A DNA stretch of 64,000 bases from Vibrio jasicida CAIM 1864 = LMG 25398 (GTDB lineage Bacteria; Pseudomonadota; Gammaproteobacteria; Enterobacterales; Vibrionaceae): contig NZ_BAOG01000052.1 of the NCBI RefSeq assembly GCF_000400365.1, forward strand, positions 1 to 64,000. The letters are read 5' to 3'. The notes beneath the pieces were generated by a model that saw only the letters and a list, made by a program, of their open reading frames with translations, was not told the origin of the DNA and did no database searches. The translations under genes were made by a program, and so were the position numbers. Below, in pieces: positions 1 through 10,544 of the stretch (within the stretch, counting starts at the first letter, position 1; each line of letters starts with the position of its first letter).

Positions 1-3000
1 GGTTTGCGTGACTTCTTTATTGTCCGTATCGACCGCTTTGATGGTCAGTTCGTCAGAAGTTTCAAAGCGTGTGCTATCGCCACTGACGGCAACGCTTGCA
101 GCACCCGTTTCGTTAACATCACCGATATTTTCAACGGTTAAGGTTGGCGTGATTGGCAATTCATACGACGTATTGTCCTCACCCACATTACCTACTAGGT
201 CTTTATATTGACTCACCACTAGGCCAACACCGAGTTCTGGTACGTCTGGGACATTAACGGTACCGGTCCAAACTTTCTTATCAGCAGGATCAGACGTTAG
301 CGAAGTAACATTGTTCGTTCCCAATGTTGCCGTGGCCTCTTGCAACTCTTTGTCAAACTCTAGCTTAACGTCTACTGCCTTTCCGATTTCTTGATGCAGA
401 GGATCAAACGTTACTTTAGTCAGTGTTGGCAATACACCTTCTACCCCCAGAATCAAACTATCCCCTTTTCCGGGGATATTGTTGATGCTCTTATAGCTTC
501 CATCATCGACCCGTATGGTTATGTCTTTATTTTCTCTTTCTGGTGTTATGTATGTGACTGTCCAAGTTATGTTGTCAGTGGTACTCCAAGATAAAGGTTT
601 CAACTCACCGCCATTATTCTCATCTAACTTTACGTCTGAAATATCGAAATCTGTGACTTCTTCAGTAAAAGTAAATGTAAGCGGGACTTCGGCGCCACCA
701 GCCAAAGGTGTGCTTGCATTCGTCGATATTGTTAACTCAGGGACTGTCGCTGCTTCCACTTTGTATGTTGTCGTTTTTTCCGTTTGATTGCTGACTGCAT
801 CAGTCGCGATTACTTTTATCGTGTAATCTCCTGGCGATAACAAGTAGTGGAACACATAAGGGTCGCCATCGTTAGTAGGTTCCGTGATTGACTGTGGCCC
901 TACTGCTAGACCTGAACCGTTGTCAGCTGTTGATGTTACTGAACTTAAGTTTTTATCTGTTACCTGAGCAGTTACATCCGACTGATATTTGCCGTCATCT
1001 GTTGCTTTGTCATCCTGCGTGATATTGCTGATCGACACTTCAGGAACTTCAAAATCAACAACTGATTCGATACCTTTGGCATCATAGATCTTATTAAAAA
1101 GCTTAAAGTCTGTAACAGCACGTCCCATTGAGTCAGTGACTGTCACTTTGTATATGTATTCAGCTTGGTCATCAATTGCAAAATCCATGGTACCAGTCGC
1201 GCTTGACGACACAATATTGCCGTTGAAGTTAAGCGGGTCTCCGGTAGTTGGAACCATATCAATGGAATAATGAGTTGCCTTGACATGCTCCCCCTCTGTA
1301 GACGTAATCGTGAACGATTGACTTTCTTTAGTGAATGCTAGCTTGCCTCCCAGCAAGCTAGTCATGTCATTAAATGAGAGAGTAATAGTCGGCACAGTCA
1401 GATCGATAGTCTTGTCTTCACTACTCTGGTTATCCACCGCATCTTTCGCGATTACCTCAACCGTAATTTTATCAAGACCTGAAAGCTCACCTTTGGATAG
1501 CTCGAAATAAGTTATGTATTCCTTATCGTTTTCCTTGTTCGTTTTTTCTTCTTCAAAGTCAAGCGCTCGCACCGTGTACTTAACCTTAGCTAAACCACTG
1601 ACGTCATCTTTCATCTCGACAAAAGTGAACCTAACTTTGTCACCTGGTTGCTCAGTAACCGTGATCAAATCTCCAATGACAGGAGCAGTATTATCAAATC
1701 GAATATCTTCAACTAAATCTAACCCACGGTTTTCCCAAACGTCAGTGACCAGAACCTCGATTGTTAACGCTTTATTTTCTAATCCCGCATCCAACTCATC
1801 ACTATGAAAGCTTGAACAGCGATACGTGTCATCATCACTACAAGTGGTGAAGTTTCTGAAGTTATCAGCGTTATTTTTTAAGTCGTAAGACTCACCACCA
1901 AAGGTAACACTGACATTTTCTATGTCCGAGTATTCGGCAAGCTTAACTCTAAAGTCTACATTGAGGATTTTACCATTTAATACATCACTACCTTCAGGGC
2001 TTGTAATTTCAACTACCGGCTTTTCAGTTGGTAATATGAATTCAAACTCATGCTCTGCTGCTAAGTTGCCTGCATTATCAGTAATGTTGGAAATTTTGTA
2101 GGCATGCGTAACCGCCGTCTTTTGAATAATATCGGCATACTTTTCTTTGTAACGGCAAACAGCTTCACCATTGGCATTCAAAACACAACTCTCAGCACTA
2201 AACGGAATACCTCCAGCCATTCTAATTAACTTAGGGAAATCCGCGTTGTCGGTAATATTTACTCCTGACAACTCATCTTTAAATATAAGGTCAAATGCAA
2301 GGTACTTAGTTGGATCATCTAAGTCATAGGTCACCTCATAGCCCTGAAATACGTATTGATCCGTTTCAGGTGAAACTGTCTTTGGAGCCTCTGCATCCAT
2401 CATTTTAAAGTCAAACTTCCGCACTGCTACGGCCCCATTCGTGCCCGTAGTTTGGACGATCAAAACAGCAGGTGAATACGAAACATTTTCCGAGTCAACG
2501 CTACAACTAGGCTCTTGCCCCAAAGAAATATTCTTCACGCCAGAAGTAGGCTTTTCTCCACTAGGGGGGGCATCGTCACCATTGTGTTCCCGACGAACCC
2601 AACACTCTATGCTTTTTGCTTTTACTTCACTTTTAGTTACGAATTTGACGTCTAACACCCCGTCAGACACATAGTTCTGAAAATCTATAGGCTCATCAAT
2701 ATCAATAGCTACACCATTACGCTGGACGCTTAACGTACGGTTAATGTTGCTAACTAGTGGAGTACCGTTATGTTGGACATTATTTTCAACACTAATACTC
2801 AGCTCATAGTTCCCATCAGTTCCTAGTTGCAGCTGGGTTAACGTCGCTTCCCAAGTGTCCTCTGAACCGTCGACTTTATAAAACTGAAAGTCTGTCGCTT
2901 TACTTTCACCCGAGTATTTATAAGTAGATTTAATTTCTTTAACACCACTCACATCGGTTACTTTTAAAGTTAGCTTAATGTCACCTTCGTTATATACAAC

Positions 3001-6000
3001 TCGGTCAATTGATTCACCACTATCTGCGTAAGCAATCGTAAGGTCCAATTGGGGAAGCTTACTGCTCACGTTAACCAAAAAGTCACTTGTCGATGAGTTG
3101 CCACGAGTATCTGAACCTTTAACTCTAATTGTATGCTCACCATCACTTTGCCCACCTAAAGGGATTTTAAGAGCGTCAGCATTAACTATTTTGGTTCCCG
3201 GAGTACCCGGAGTTGGTTCAACATCTTCAAATATCCAGTACTCTAAGTTTTCTCGATCTACCCCCTCAGTAGAAACGTTGCCATTCGGGCCTAAATCTGT
3301 AGCTCTCAGCTCAAAGACATAATCACTATTGTAATAACTATTAACATCGTGCCCCATCAAGCTAAATTCTGGGCCTTGATTATCAAAAACTACGCTATTT
3401 GTATTCGATTGACTTTCAAAACCATGAACATCTTTTGCTTTAACATAGAGACGGATGCGATTTCCTTCATTCAGGTCAATATTCTTAGTCTCATCTTCCA
3501 AAAGTGGCATTTCGAACTTTTGACTTGGGTTCTCAGGCTTAAACGTTTTTAACACTGTAGGGTTATCTACCTGGAACAAGGATACTTCTTCAATACCAGA
3601 ATCATCTGTCACTGATTCAAAAAGCACATTGAACTTACGTCCTACTACGGTGTTTTCTTTATTCAAAGCGTCTTCAATCCAAGGGGTAGAAAGTAGAATT
3701 ACTGGTCCCTTATTATCAACTTGAAAGCTGAACGTCCCCTTCCTACTCTCGTTTGCTGGATAGGCTTTATCCGTTGCCGTTACATAAAATTCATTTTTGG
3801 AATCGTAATTAAAGGCTTCAGCAACCAATTGAACTTTAACATCCGGCTGCTCGCCAATGAGGTATGGTTGATCACAAACGCTTGTTTCAGGATCGCAAGC
3901 TTCTAACGTTTGGGATTGACCTGAGCCTCTCCTTAGTTCGACTTTTACATTGCTACCTTGACTAAGATCACCCCAATCGATCACCGGAGTCCAAACATCG
4001 TTGCCACCCAATCGCTCTGTAATTTCCGCATCATTAACAACCGGTGACTCAGAGTCGATATAAATACGAAACCTTGGGGCCCCATTGTCGGCATCTGATA
4101 CCGCGTTCCCCAAGTTATCTTCGGCACTAACTACCGCTAACCAGTCACCATCTCCTGGGTTAATTGTTGTTCCTTGAGTCGAGCAATCTTCCTGACCGCA
4201 TAGGCGTACGACAAACCGATCGCTTTGGTTAGTATAAAACTGCTCATATGAAACTGGGTATCTTTCGCCAGATGTCTTATAGAAAAGTAAGCTACGTTTC
4301 TCGAGTTTGTCATCAACCACATCTTTCAACTCAAAAGTTAGATCGTGGATGTTATTTTTAATACTCAGATAAACATCTTCCCCTATAGGGTTTTTATCTG
4401 GACCTATAGGAGGGATGTAACTCGCCTCCGGATAGTCATTATCTACATACAAACGCTCTACAAGAGGGTCGGCCTCAGTAAATCCATTACCTTTGGTATC
4501 GAATGCCGTTGTCTCCAACGCAAACTCGATGATATCGGTGAGATCTGCTGACTCTGTATTTAAGGTAAAGAAGTACTCTTTTCTAAATTTATCGCTATCG
4601 CCAGATTCTTGTGGTTGAAGTTCCAATGGAATAGCAGTATTAGGGTCACCCATGGCATACCACATACTTTGGAATTTCGGGGCTTGGTCACCTTCCTCTA
4701 CAACCCCAGATGGATCTTCTAACACTACTCTAGATACCACTTCACCCGCGACATAAAGCTTGTCGCCAACCATTGTTTCGCGGCCAGTCTCTATTGTTAG
4801 TGTTTGTTTCGGAGGATAAATATCAATACTACCGCCACCACTATCAAAGATATTGTCTTCGCCAAGTTTAGGATTAGCCGTAGAAATATCATCGGCATAA
4901 AGCTGAGCAATATTATCTGGGATGCCGTATTTTTCAGTCATGATATCGTAGTAAGACTGAGCAAGGTCTTTGCGGTAGGTATCAGAGTCGAATTCGTAAT
5001 CATCCAATTTGATTTGATTCCCACCAGCACCAATTCCGTTTGCTTTACCATCGTAGCTAAGATCGTCATAAATAGCGGAAGCGAAATCAGAAGAATTGTT
5101 GCGTGGCGTCTTTTCCGCTAATTTATCAATTGCTTCAACAAGGAAACGATGCAGGTAGTCGTTAGAGAGATCGCTAGGAATTGTCTCTTCAAGCATCTCA
5201 TTTGTAGCGTACGCCGTAATGGTTGGATCGAATCCAAAGAACGATTCGTTACCGCCAGCTAGCGCGTATTTCACATCCGTGAGAATTTGCGAGGCGCGTT
5301 CTGATGTTTTGTCACCGGCTTCTACCTGATTCCAACGATAATCGAACAAACCTGTCTGGTAAGTGGCAAGCTCGGTCACGTAATACGTATTCGAACCATC
5401 AAGTTCAAAATATGCGCCGATATTGGCATTGTTTAGATTAACGCTCGCTTTGGCACCTGCATCATCTTTCCATTGGTAGTAGTGAGGGTCCGTCCCTTCT
5501 ACACCAATTAAACGTACTCGCATGAATTCATAATTGACAACGTCCGTCGTGGCTTCACACGAAGCAACATCAAGCGCGGTAGTTTGATCACTTTCTGGCT
5601 GCTGAATAGTGGTACAACTTGCTAGAGAAGTGAATTCACCATTTGGGTTCAAACCTTCTAATTGCACACGTGCCCCAATGAAAGGGGTCACAACCGTCAT
5701 CGTAGGTAGGTCAAAACTGCTCCGGAAGTAAACTTCTTGCGTCGCACTTTCATTGTCGGACTCGTCGATGGTTTGAATTACCAGTTTTTGGCTAGCGTTT
5801 TCTGAAACGTTTTTAAAACCATCACCAAGTACCTCTTTTACGAAAGGAACGTAGTAAATAACCTCATCGACTCTGCCTTCGCTATCTAAAATAGTTTCGT
5901 GAGGGATACTCGCGGTGATAGTGTCCGTCGAGGCCACGGTTTGTGTTGTGTTTTGAAATGCGTAGTTGTTGTCATTGTTTTGGCTTAGGTAGTACTTCAC

Positions 6001-8004
6001 GACTAGTTTAAGTTTGTCAGCACTTGAGCCTAAAACCGTATCGGAGTTCACATCAGAAACTCGAACTCGTACGTAAGGGATCTTATTCTCTTTCAATACG
6101 TTGACGTCAAAATCGGCGAAATCAACGCCATCAATTGATTTCAAGCCAGAAGCAGCATAGACATAATCGATCTTCAAGTAGTCTCTACTCGACTGAACAT
6201 TGTCTGATGTATAAGTATCTTGCGTGTAAACCCCTTCGTACGTAGACCTTTCTCCATCGACGGTCACATTGACGTAGTTCATCGATGCCCCTTCAGGGTA
6301 TGTAATGATCTGAGCAGGCGCTTGATCGTCACGGCTTACTGCATGCTGGTACTCACCGACGTTTTCTTTGGTATCGGTCGCCTTGATATCGAACGTAGTC
6401 GTAGATAAGAAATCGTCTGTCGAATACGGTTCGTTAAACTCACAAGCGCTGCCCGACTCTGCGGTCACAGGAGAACAAGACACATCTTTCGGTAGCCCAC
6501 TCTTAAAAGATACGCTGACAGATTTAATGTCTTGAGACGCTTCTTTTACTATACCTTTTAATACGTACTCTTTAACTACGTTGTTAATAGCGCTTGCCGA
6601 AGTAACAGAAATGACAGGTGCATCATTATCCCACTCAAAATTAACGTAATGACCTGAATTGCTACCAGAAACAAGTTCATTGCCTAAAACGTCCGCCGTG
6701 TAAAACACCAAACGCGCTGCAGTTACATTAGAAAGGCCGGTATCTGGGTTGACATCAACTGCATCAATGGCTTTTGTATCGACACTTACTTTGATGTTTG
6801 TTTCTCGAACCCCGACTTCAAATCCGCTTGCATCAACCGAACAAAACTCACTGCCAGAAGTCTGTTGATCGTTACATTTGAATTCGCCTGACCAAGCACC
6901 ATGTAATTGATATTCCACATAAGCAGAAACAGATTGAACACCGATATCGTCATTAAGTCTGATATCTACGCTATCTGTTCTTGCTAATACATCACTATCG
7001 GTGCGAGTTACGGTTGGTGGTGTTGTATCGATTTCGGTTTCATCGCGTGGTGGAATAACACCATCGGTCGTACCATGACTTCCCAAGTCATTAATTTTTT
7101 GACTAAAAGCAACGTAATCATCAGCATCCGTCCCTGAGATATTAAGCTCTGGGTCGTTCACTACAATCAAAACGTGTTGAGAAAGGTCTTGAGTGTAAAC
7201 GTCGCTAGTAATTCTCTGCTGACCAAACGTAAGCGGCGTCACTGCACCTGTCGAGTCACTGATTTCTAAGCCGTCTAGAAGACCATCAGCGATGACATCA
7301 CGAAATTGAATATCAGCAAAATGCATTGAAGTATAGACGTTGTCCTCAGACTGGCCGTATCTTTGAATCAGGTCATAAGAATATGAAGAGTATGCTGTTA
7401 ACAAAGCTCCGTACTGGTGACCAGGTGTAGCAAAGCTACTTTGGCCTCCTTTCGTTATATCAATCGGAGTGGTTTCATTGACATTGAACCCGTACATCCC
7501 ATTGATACTATCTAAGGCTTCAGAGACTGCATCCGAGCCAGATTCCCCACCAGAAATCTTATACTTAGCTAAACCAGAAACGATATTAGTCAGTGGTGTG
7601 AGCATTAATTTCTGATCACTACCTTCACTAAAATTCACTACCCCTTCTAAGCGCAAAGTCTTACCCGCGCTCGATGACACAATTTCTTTTGTGAGAGGAT
7701 CGGTGTAGCTACCTTGCTGCGCGACGACATACAAAGGCATCGAAGAGGATTCGAATTCAAGCTTGTAATCACCAAAGGCATCAGAAGTCGTACCCGCAAG
7801 CAATCTGCCGACTTTTCCATCCTTGTATTCAAACACCTCGATCTTGGCACCGTTGACTGGAGCGTCAAAAACGTTACCTGAGATGCTTCCTGTATTCCTA
7901 GCTGGCGGGGTGTTATCACCACCATCCCCACCACCACATGCACTCAATAAAAGTGAAGCAGCCATGAGACCTAACGTTGGTTTTAGTGTATTTTTAGTGA
8001 ACAT
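1..8004 (-). CDS. Giant multi-Ig-domain surface lipoprotein (partial, C-terminus outside window)
   Basis: The minus strand is open without a stop from an ATG at 8004-8002 to the window edge (2,668 codons), so the protein is larger still. The N-terminus is a lipoprotein signal ending in LLLSACGGG, so the mature protein should be lipid-anchored at that Cys. Next comes a carboxypeptidase-regulatory-like beta domain (SISGNVFDAPVNGAKIEVFE, about residues 38-75), then an alpha-rich part, then a long series of about 90-130-residue beta domains with recurring linkers such as DTTPPTV, DNDAPVI, DNTAPVI and IDSESPV. This is the pattern of bacterial Ig-like/cadherin-like adhesins. Several Cys pairs suggest local disulfides. 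The plus strand opposite has only short shadow frames. Role in adhesion or biofilm is inferred from architecture; the secretion partner and C-terminal domain are not visible. Confidence 0.9.
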   Translation of the reverse strand, partial: MFTKNTLKPTLGLMAASLLLSACGGGDGGDNTPPARNTGSISGNVFDAPVNGAKIEVFEYKDGKVGRLLAGTTSDAFGDYKLEFESSSMPLYVVAQQGSYTDPLTKEIVSSSAGKTLRLEGVVNFSEGSDQKLMLTPLTNIVSGLAKYKISGGESGSDAVSEALDSINGMYGFNVNETTPIDITKGGQSSFATPGHQYGALLTAYSSYSYDLIQRYGQSEDNVYTSMHFADIQFRDVIADGLLDGLEISDSTGAVTPLTFGQQRITSDVYTQDLSQHVLIVVNDPELNISGTDADDYVAFSQKINDLGSHGTTDGVIPPRDETEIDTTPPTVTRTDSDVLARTDSVDIRLNDDIGVQSVSAYVEYQLHGAWSGEFKCNDQQTSGSEFCSVDASGFEVGVRETNIKVSVDTKAIDAVDVNPDTGLSNVTAARLVFYTADVLGNELVSGSNSGHYVNFEWDNDAPVISVTSASAINNVVKEYVLKGIVKEASQDIKSVSVSFKSGLPKDVSCSPVTAESGSACEFNEPYSTDDFLSTTTFDIKATDTKENVGEYQHAVSRDDQAPAQIITYPEGASMNYVNVTVDGERSTYEGVYTQDTYTSDNVQSSRDYLKIDYVYAASGLKSIDGVDFADFDVNVLKENKIPYVRVRVSDVNSDTVLGSSADKLKLVVKYYLSQNNDNNYAFQNTTQTVASTDTITASIPHETILDSEGRVDEVIYYVPFVKEVLGDGFKNVSENASQKLVIQTIDESDNESATQEVYFRSSFDLPTMTVVTPFIGARVQLEGLNPNGEFTSLASCTTIQQPESDQTTALDVASCEATTDVVNYEFMRVRLIGVEGTDPHYYQWKDDAGAKASVNLNNANIGAYFELDGSNTYYVTELATYQTGLFDYRWNQVEAGDKTSERASQILTDVKYALAGGNESFFGFDPTITAYATNEMLEETIPSDLSNDYLHRFLVEAIDKLAEKTPRNNSSDFASAIYDDLSYDGKANGIGAGGNQIKLDDYEFDSDTYRKDLAQSYYDIMTEKYGIPDNIAQLYADDISTANPKLGEDNIFDSGGGSIDIYPPKQTLTIETGRETMVGDKLYVAGEVVSRVVLEDPSGVVEEGDQAPKFQSMWYAMGDPNTAIPLELQPQESGDSDKFRKEYFFTLNTESADLTDIIEFALETTAFDTKGNGFTEADPLVERLYVDNDYPEASYIPPIGPDKNPIGEDVYLSIKNNIHDLTFELKDVVDDKLEKRSLLFYKTSGERYPVSYEQFYTNQSDRFVVRLCGQEDCSTQGTTINPGDGDWLAVVSAEDNLGNAVSDADNGAPRFRIYIDSESPVVNDAEITERLGGNDVWTPVIDWGDLSQGSNVKVELRRGSGQSQTLEACDPETSVCDQPYLIGEQPDVKVQLVAEAFNYDSKNEFYVTATDKAYPANESRKGTFSFQVDNKGPVILLSTPWIEDALNKENTVVGRKFNVLFESVTDDSGIEEVSLFQVDNPTVLKTFKPENPSQKFEMPLLEDETKNIDLNEGNRIRLYVKAKDVHGFESQSNTNSVVFDNQGPEFSLMGHDVNSYYNSDYVFELRATDLGPNGNVSTEGVDRENLEYWIFEDVEPTPGTPGTKIVNADALKIPLGGQSDGEHTIRVKGSDTRGNSSTSDFLVNVSSKLPQLDLTIAYADSGESIDRVVYNEGDIKLTLKVTDVSGVKEIKSTYKYSGESKATDFQFYKVDGSEDTWEATLTQLQLGTDGNYELSISVENNVQHNGTPLVSNINRTLSVQRNGVAIDIDEPIDFQNYVSDGVLDVKFVTKSEVKAKSIECWVRREHNGDDAPPSGEKPTSGVKNISLGQEPSCSVDSENVSYSPAVLIVQTTGTNGAVAVRKFDFKMMDAEAPKTVSPETDQYVFQGYEVTYDLDDPTKYLAFDLIFKDELSGVNITDNADFPKLIRMAGGIPFSAESCVLNANGEAVCRYKEKYADIIQKTAVTHAYKISNITDNAGNLAAEHEFEFILPTEKPVVEITSPEGSDVLNGKILNVDFRVKLAEYSDIENVSVTFGGESYDLKNNADNFRNFTTCSDDDTYRCSSFHSDELDAGLENKALTIEVLVTDVWENRGLDLVEDIRFDNTAPVIGDLITVTEQPGDKVRFTFVEMKDDVSGLAKVKYTVRALDFEEEKTNKENDKEYITYFELSKGELSGLDKITVEVIAKDAVDNQSSEDKTIDLTVPTITLSFNDMTSLLGGKLAFTKESQSFTITSTEGEHVKATHYSIDMVPTTGDPLNFNGNIVSSSATGTMDFAIDDQAEYIYKVTVTDSMGRAVTDFKLFNKIYDAKGIESVVDFEVPEVSISNITQDDKATDDGKYQSDVTAQVTDKNLSSVTSTADNGSGLAVGPQSITEPTNDGDPYVFHYLLSPGDYTIKVIATDAVSNQTEKTTTYKVEAATVPELTISTNASTPLAGGAEVPLTFTFTEEVTDFDISDVKLDENNGGELKPLSWSTTDNITWTVTYITPERENKDITIRVDDGSYKSINNIPGKGDSLILGVEGVLPTLTKVTFDPLHQEIGKAVDVKLEFDKELQEATATLGTNNVTSLTSDPADKKVWTGTVNVPDVPELGVGLVVSQYKDLVGNVGEDNTSYELPITPTLTVENIGDVNETGAASVAVSGDSTRFETSDELTIKAVDTDNKEVTQT

Positions 8005-8256
8005 AGTAATTTGGCAGAGTCTATTTTGCCGAGATTATATTATTGTCTGGAATTTTCTCAACGTGACAAAATAACCATAAAATCAAACATAAACGCTAAG
8101 AAAATAGGTAGTTTTAAGCCTCTTTAGCGGCGCTACTTCACATCTATCGTTATTTAATTAGTAAAAACACAGGAATTAGCTATAACGGCGTGTAAGATTT
8201 TATTTTAAATATTATACTCCCCTCAATTTTTCGGCTCTAAGCACAGTTTTATTTCA

Positions 8257-9222
8257 ATGACAAGTTTAATATTAAGACAACATGCGCAAAACTTTGCTCT
8301 ACCCCTTATTATCATTGCGCTCGCGATCGTTACGGGTGTGTCAGTTACCCATCAATTACTCTCCCCCAGGAATGAGATTCAAGCTATTGTTCCTAAAGTA
8401 GTAAATCACAGCAACATTCGCCAAATATACAAAACTAACTTTCGTCGCACGACCATTAAAACGGGCCGCATTGATTACTCGTTTGTAACATCTCTGATAA
8501 ACGCTGGATTATCTAAAAAAGAAATAAAATCACTACTGAAATTAATTGAAAACGAATTTGACATTATTGGCTCCGTTCGAAAAGGCGATAAATTCTCAAT
8601 AAAAACCCGAACTAATAGGTATAACGAAAAATACATTAGTTCTTTTTACTATTCCGGTAGTAAAAGAAACTTTTTCGTTATTAGTGATGGCAACAACAAC
8701 GCATACGATGAATATGGCAATAAGCTAATTCGCAAGCCATATTACTCATTTCCACTAGCAAAAAAGCACAAAGTTAGCTCTGGTTTCAATTTAAAACGAA
8801 AACACCCAGTCACTGGATTGATTGCCCCACACTTGGGCACCGATTACGCAGTCCCAATTGGTACACCGATACAGAGTATTGCGGACGGTGTTGTTGTTAA
8901 ATCACGGTATAACCGCTTTGCGGGCAACTACATTAATATTCGTCACACCAACGGCTCAATGTCTCGTTATCTACATCTATCTAGAAGCGACGTTCGTGTG
9001 GGTGACAATGTCACTAAAGGACAAACCATTGGCCGAACAGGTAATACGGGAAGAACAACCGGTCCACACCTGCATTTAGAGCTGATCGTTGATGGTGTTC
9101 CTGTTGATTATGCACGTCGAATCAGAACCAACCCTGCTCCCCCCGTAAACATGCAAATGATGTTGGCGGCAAGAAAAGAGCGTGTAGAGCTCATTAAAGA
9201 GTTACATAAATACGCCTCTTAA
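8257..9222 (+). CDS. M23-family (LytM) zinc metallopeptidase, membrane-anchored murein hydrolase
   Basis: The 321-residue protein has an uncleaved-looking N-terminal membrane segment (about residues 14-32), a helical LysM/OapA-like middle part (about residues 70-105, FVTSLINAGLSKKEIKSLL) and a C-terminal LytM domain (about 170-290). The zinc ligands are visible as HLGTD and HLHLE, with the additional HTNG...YLHLSR strand, so it should be an active D,D-endopeptidase that cuts peptidoglycan cross-links in the periplasm. Vibrio encodes several such enzymes (the Shy group and MepM-like proteins), and which one this is cannot be decided from sequence alone. No strong Shine-Dalgarno sequence precedes the ATG. 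The gene stands alone, 250 bases from the divergent giant lipoprotein. Confidence 0.88.
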   Translation: MTSLILRQHAQNFALPLIIIALAIVTGVSVTHQLLSPRNEIQAIVPKVVNHSNIRQIYKTNFRRTTIKTGRIDYSFVTSLINAGLSKKEIKSLLKLIENEFDIIGSVRKGDKFSIKTRTNRYNEKYISSFYYSGSKRNFFVISDGNNNAYDEYGNKLIRKPYYSFPLAKKHKVSSGFNLKRKHPVTGLIAPHLGTDYAVPIGTPIQSIADGVVVKSRYNRFAGNYINIRHTNGSMSRYLHLSRSDVRVGDNVTKGQTIGRTGNTGRTTGPHLHLELIVDGVPVDYARRIRTNPAPPVNMQMMLAARKERVELIKELHKYAS

Positions 9223-9543
9223 TATCGTTTTGGTTTCTTTTTTTCAGTTCATCGGAACACAGAACTTGGCTAGTGAATACCTAAAATCTCGTCACTGTCT
9301 GTGAGCTTCGATTCGAAAGTGACCAAATCGGAGCGCCAGCAGTGCTTAAGTCGTTAAATATCTTCCTGTCACTCTTGCTCTAACATTTCCGCTCCACCAA
9401 TAAAGTGTTAAGATCATCACATGCTCGCTGTAGTGGTAACGAGTGGTGATCATTAGCCCCACTCCCTTAACATCCTCATAAGTGATGTAAATAAGACGAA
9501 TAACCCACCAGCATAACCATGAAACAATAAGGCGATTTTTCAG
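9223..9543. other. Intergenic region with a long hairpin
   Basis: There is no convincing gene in this stretch. It holds an imperfect inverted repeat at 9412-9453 (ATCATCAC...CTCG paired with CGAG...TGGTGAT, with an ATG bulge) that could fold into a hairpin of about 40 nt. No U-run follows it, so it is not a classical terminator. Confidence 0.4.
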
Positions 9544-10488
9544 ATGGTTAACAACTCTATCCAGTGGTTTCCGGGCCACATGCATAAAGCCCAAAAAGAG
9601 ATTGCAGAAGCAATCCCTCAAATAGATGTCATTATTGAAGTGCTTGATGCTCGTATCCCTTTTAGTAGTGAAAACCCTATGATCGCGGAGCTCAAGGGAG
9701 ATAAGCCAGTAGTAAAAGTACTGAACAAACGTGATCTCGCGGATCCAGAGTTAACCCAAGTTTGGATTGACCATTTCGAGAAAGAACACAACGTAAAAGC
9801 GATTGCCATTACTACCTCTCAACAGCCCGAAGTCCAAAAAATTATGGAGTTAGTACGTAAGCTTGCTCCACATCGCGAAGAAATCGGCAAAAACATCCGC
9901 ACCATGATCATGGGTATCCCCAACGTTGGGAAGTCGACCATTATCAATGCTTTGGCGGGTCGAACTATCGCAGTAACAGGCAACCAACCGGCGGTTACAC
10001 GTCGTCAGCAACGTATTAACCTTCAAAATGGTATCGTTCTTTCTGACACTCCGGGGATCCTGTGGCCAAAAGTAGAAAACCCACACAGTGGTTTCCGTTT
10101 GGCAGCAACTGGCGCAGTAAAAGACACGGCAATGGAATATGATGAAGTCGCCTTCTATACCGTTGAATACTTAGCCGCTCATTACCCTGAACGACTAAAA
10201 GAGCGCTACCAAATTGAAGAGCTTCCTGAATCTGATATCGAAATAATGGAAGAGATCGGGCGTCGTCGCGGTGCTTTACGTGCGGGTGGACGTGTAGACC
10301 TTCACAAAGTATCTGAAATCCTTCTTCACGAGCTGCGTCAAGGCACTCTAGGTCAAATCACTCTAGAGCTTCCAGAAATGATCACTCAAGAGCTAATCGA
10401 AGTAGAAATCGAAACCGCGCGTAAAGAAGAAGAAAAAGCCAAGCGTAAAGAAGAGCGTCGCAAGCGTTACCTTCGTAACAAACGCTAA
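9544..10488 (+). CDS. ylqF: Ribosome biogenesis GTPase YlqF/RbgA
   Basis: The 314-residue protein opens with IQWFPGHMHKA, the family signature. The GTPase motifs are circularly permuted: G4 (LNKRDLAD, about residue 60) comes first, then G1/P-loop (GIPNVGKST, about 126-134), then G3 (DTPG, about 169-172). This order is diagnostic for the YlqF/RbgA group, which acts in the cytoplasm in late assembly of the large ribosomal subunit. The C-terminal part carries the helical RNA/ribosome-binding domain and ends in a strongly basic tail (KEEEKAKRKEERRKRYLRNKR). The start is fixed by the conserved MVNNSIQWFPGHMH beginning. Monocistronic, with its own terminator. Confidence 0.95.
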   Translation: MVNNSIQWFPGHMHKAQKEIAEAIPQIDVIIEVLDARIPFSSENPMIAELKGDKPVVKVLNKRDLADPELTQVWIDHFEKEHNVKAIAITTSQQPEVQKIMELVRKLAPHREEIGKNIRTMIMGIPNVGKSTIINALAGRTIAVTGNQPAVTRRQQRINLQNGIVLSDTPGILWPKVENPHSGFRLAATGAVKDTAMEYDEVAFYTVEYLAAHYPERLKERYQIEELPESDIEIMEEIGRRRGALRAGGRVDLHKVSEILLHELRQGTLGQITLELPEMITQELIEVEIETARKEEEKAKRKEERRKRYLRNKR

Positions 10489-10519
10489 CCAACACTTGTT
10501 CAATACTCATCGTTTTGAA

Positions 10520-10544
10520 GGCGCGTATTTATCGCGCCTTTTTT
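10520..10544 (+). terminator. Rho-independent terminator after ylqF
   Basis: GGCGCG and CGCGCC form a 6-bp GC stem around a 7-nt loop, followed directly by six T residues, 31 nt after the ylqF stop codon. Confidence 0.9.

Noticed and set aside
1..7943. Plus- and minus-strand short frames inside the giant lipoprotein gene as separate genes
   Set aside because: They are shadows of one continuous minus-strand frame whose translation has a coherent repeated domain pattern.
8200..8256. Zur box before the M23 peptidase (as for ShyB in V. cholerae)
   Set aside because: Only an AT-rich stretch without the required palindrome is present.
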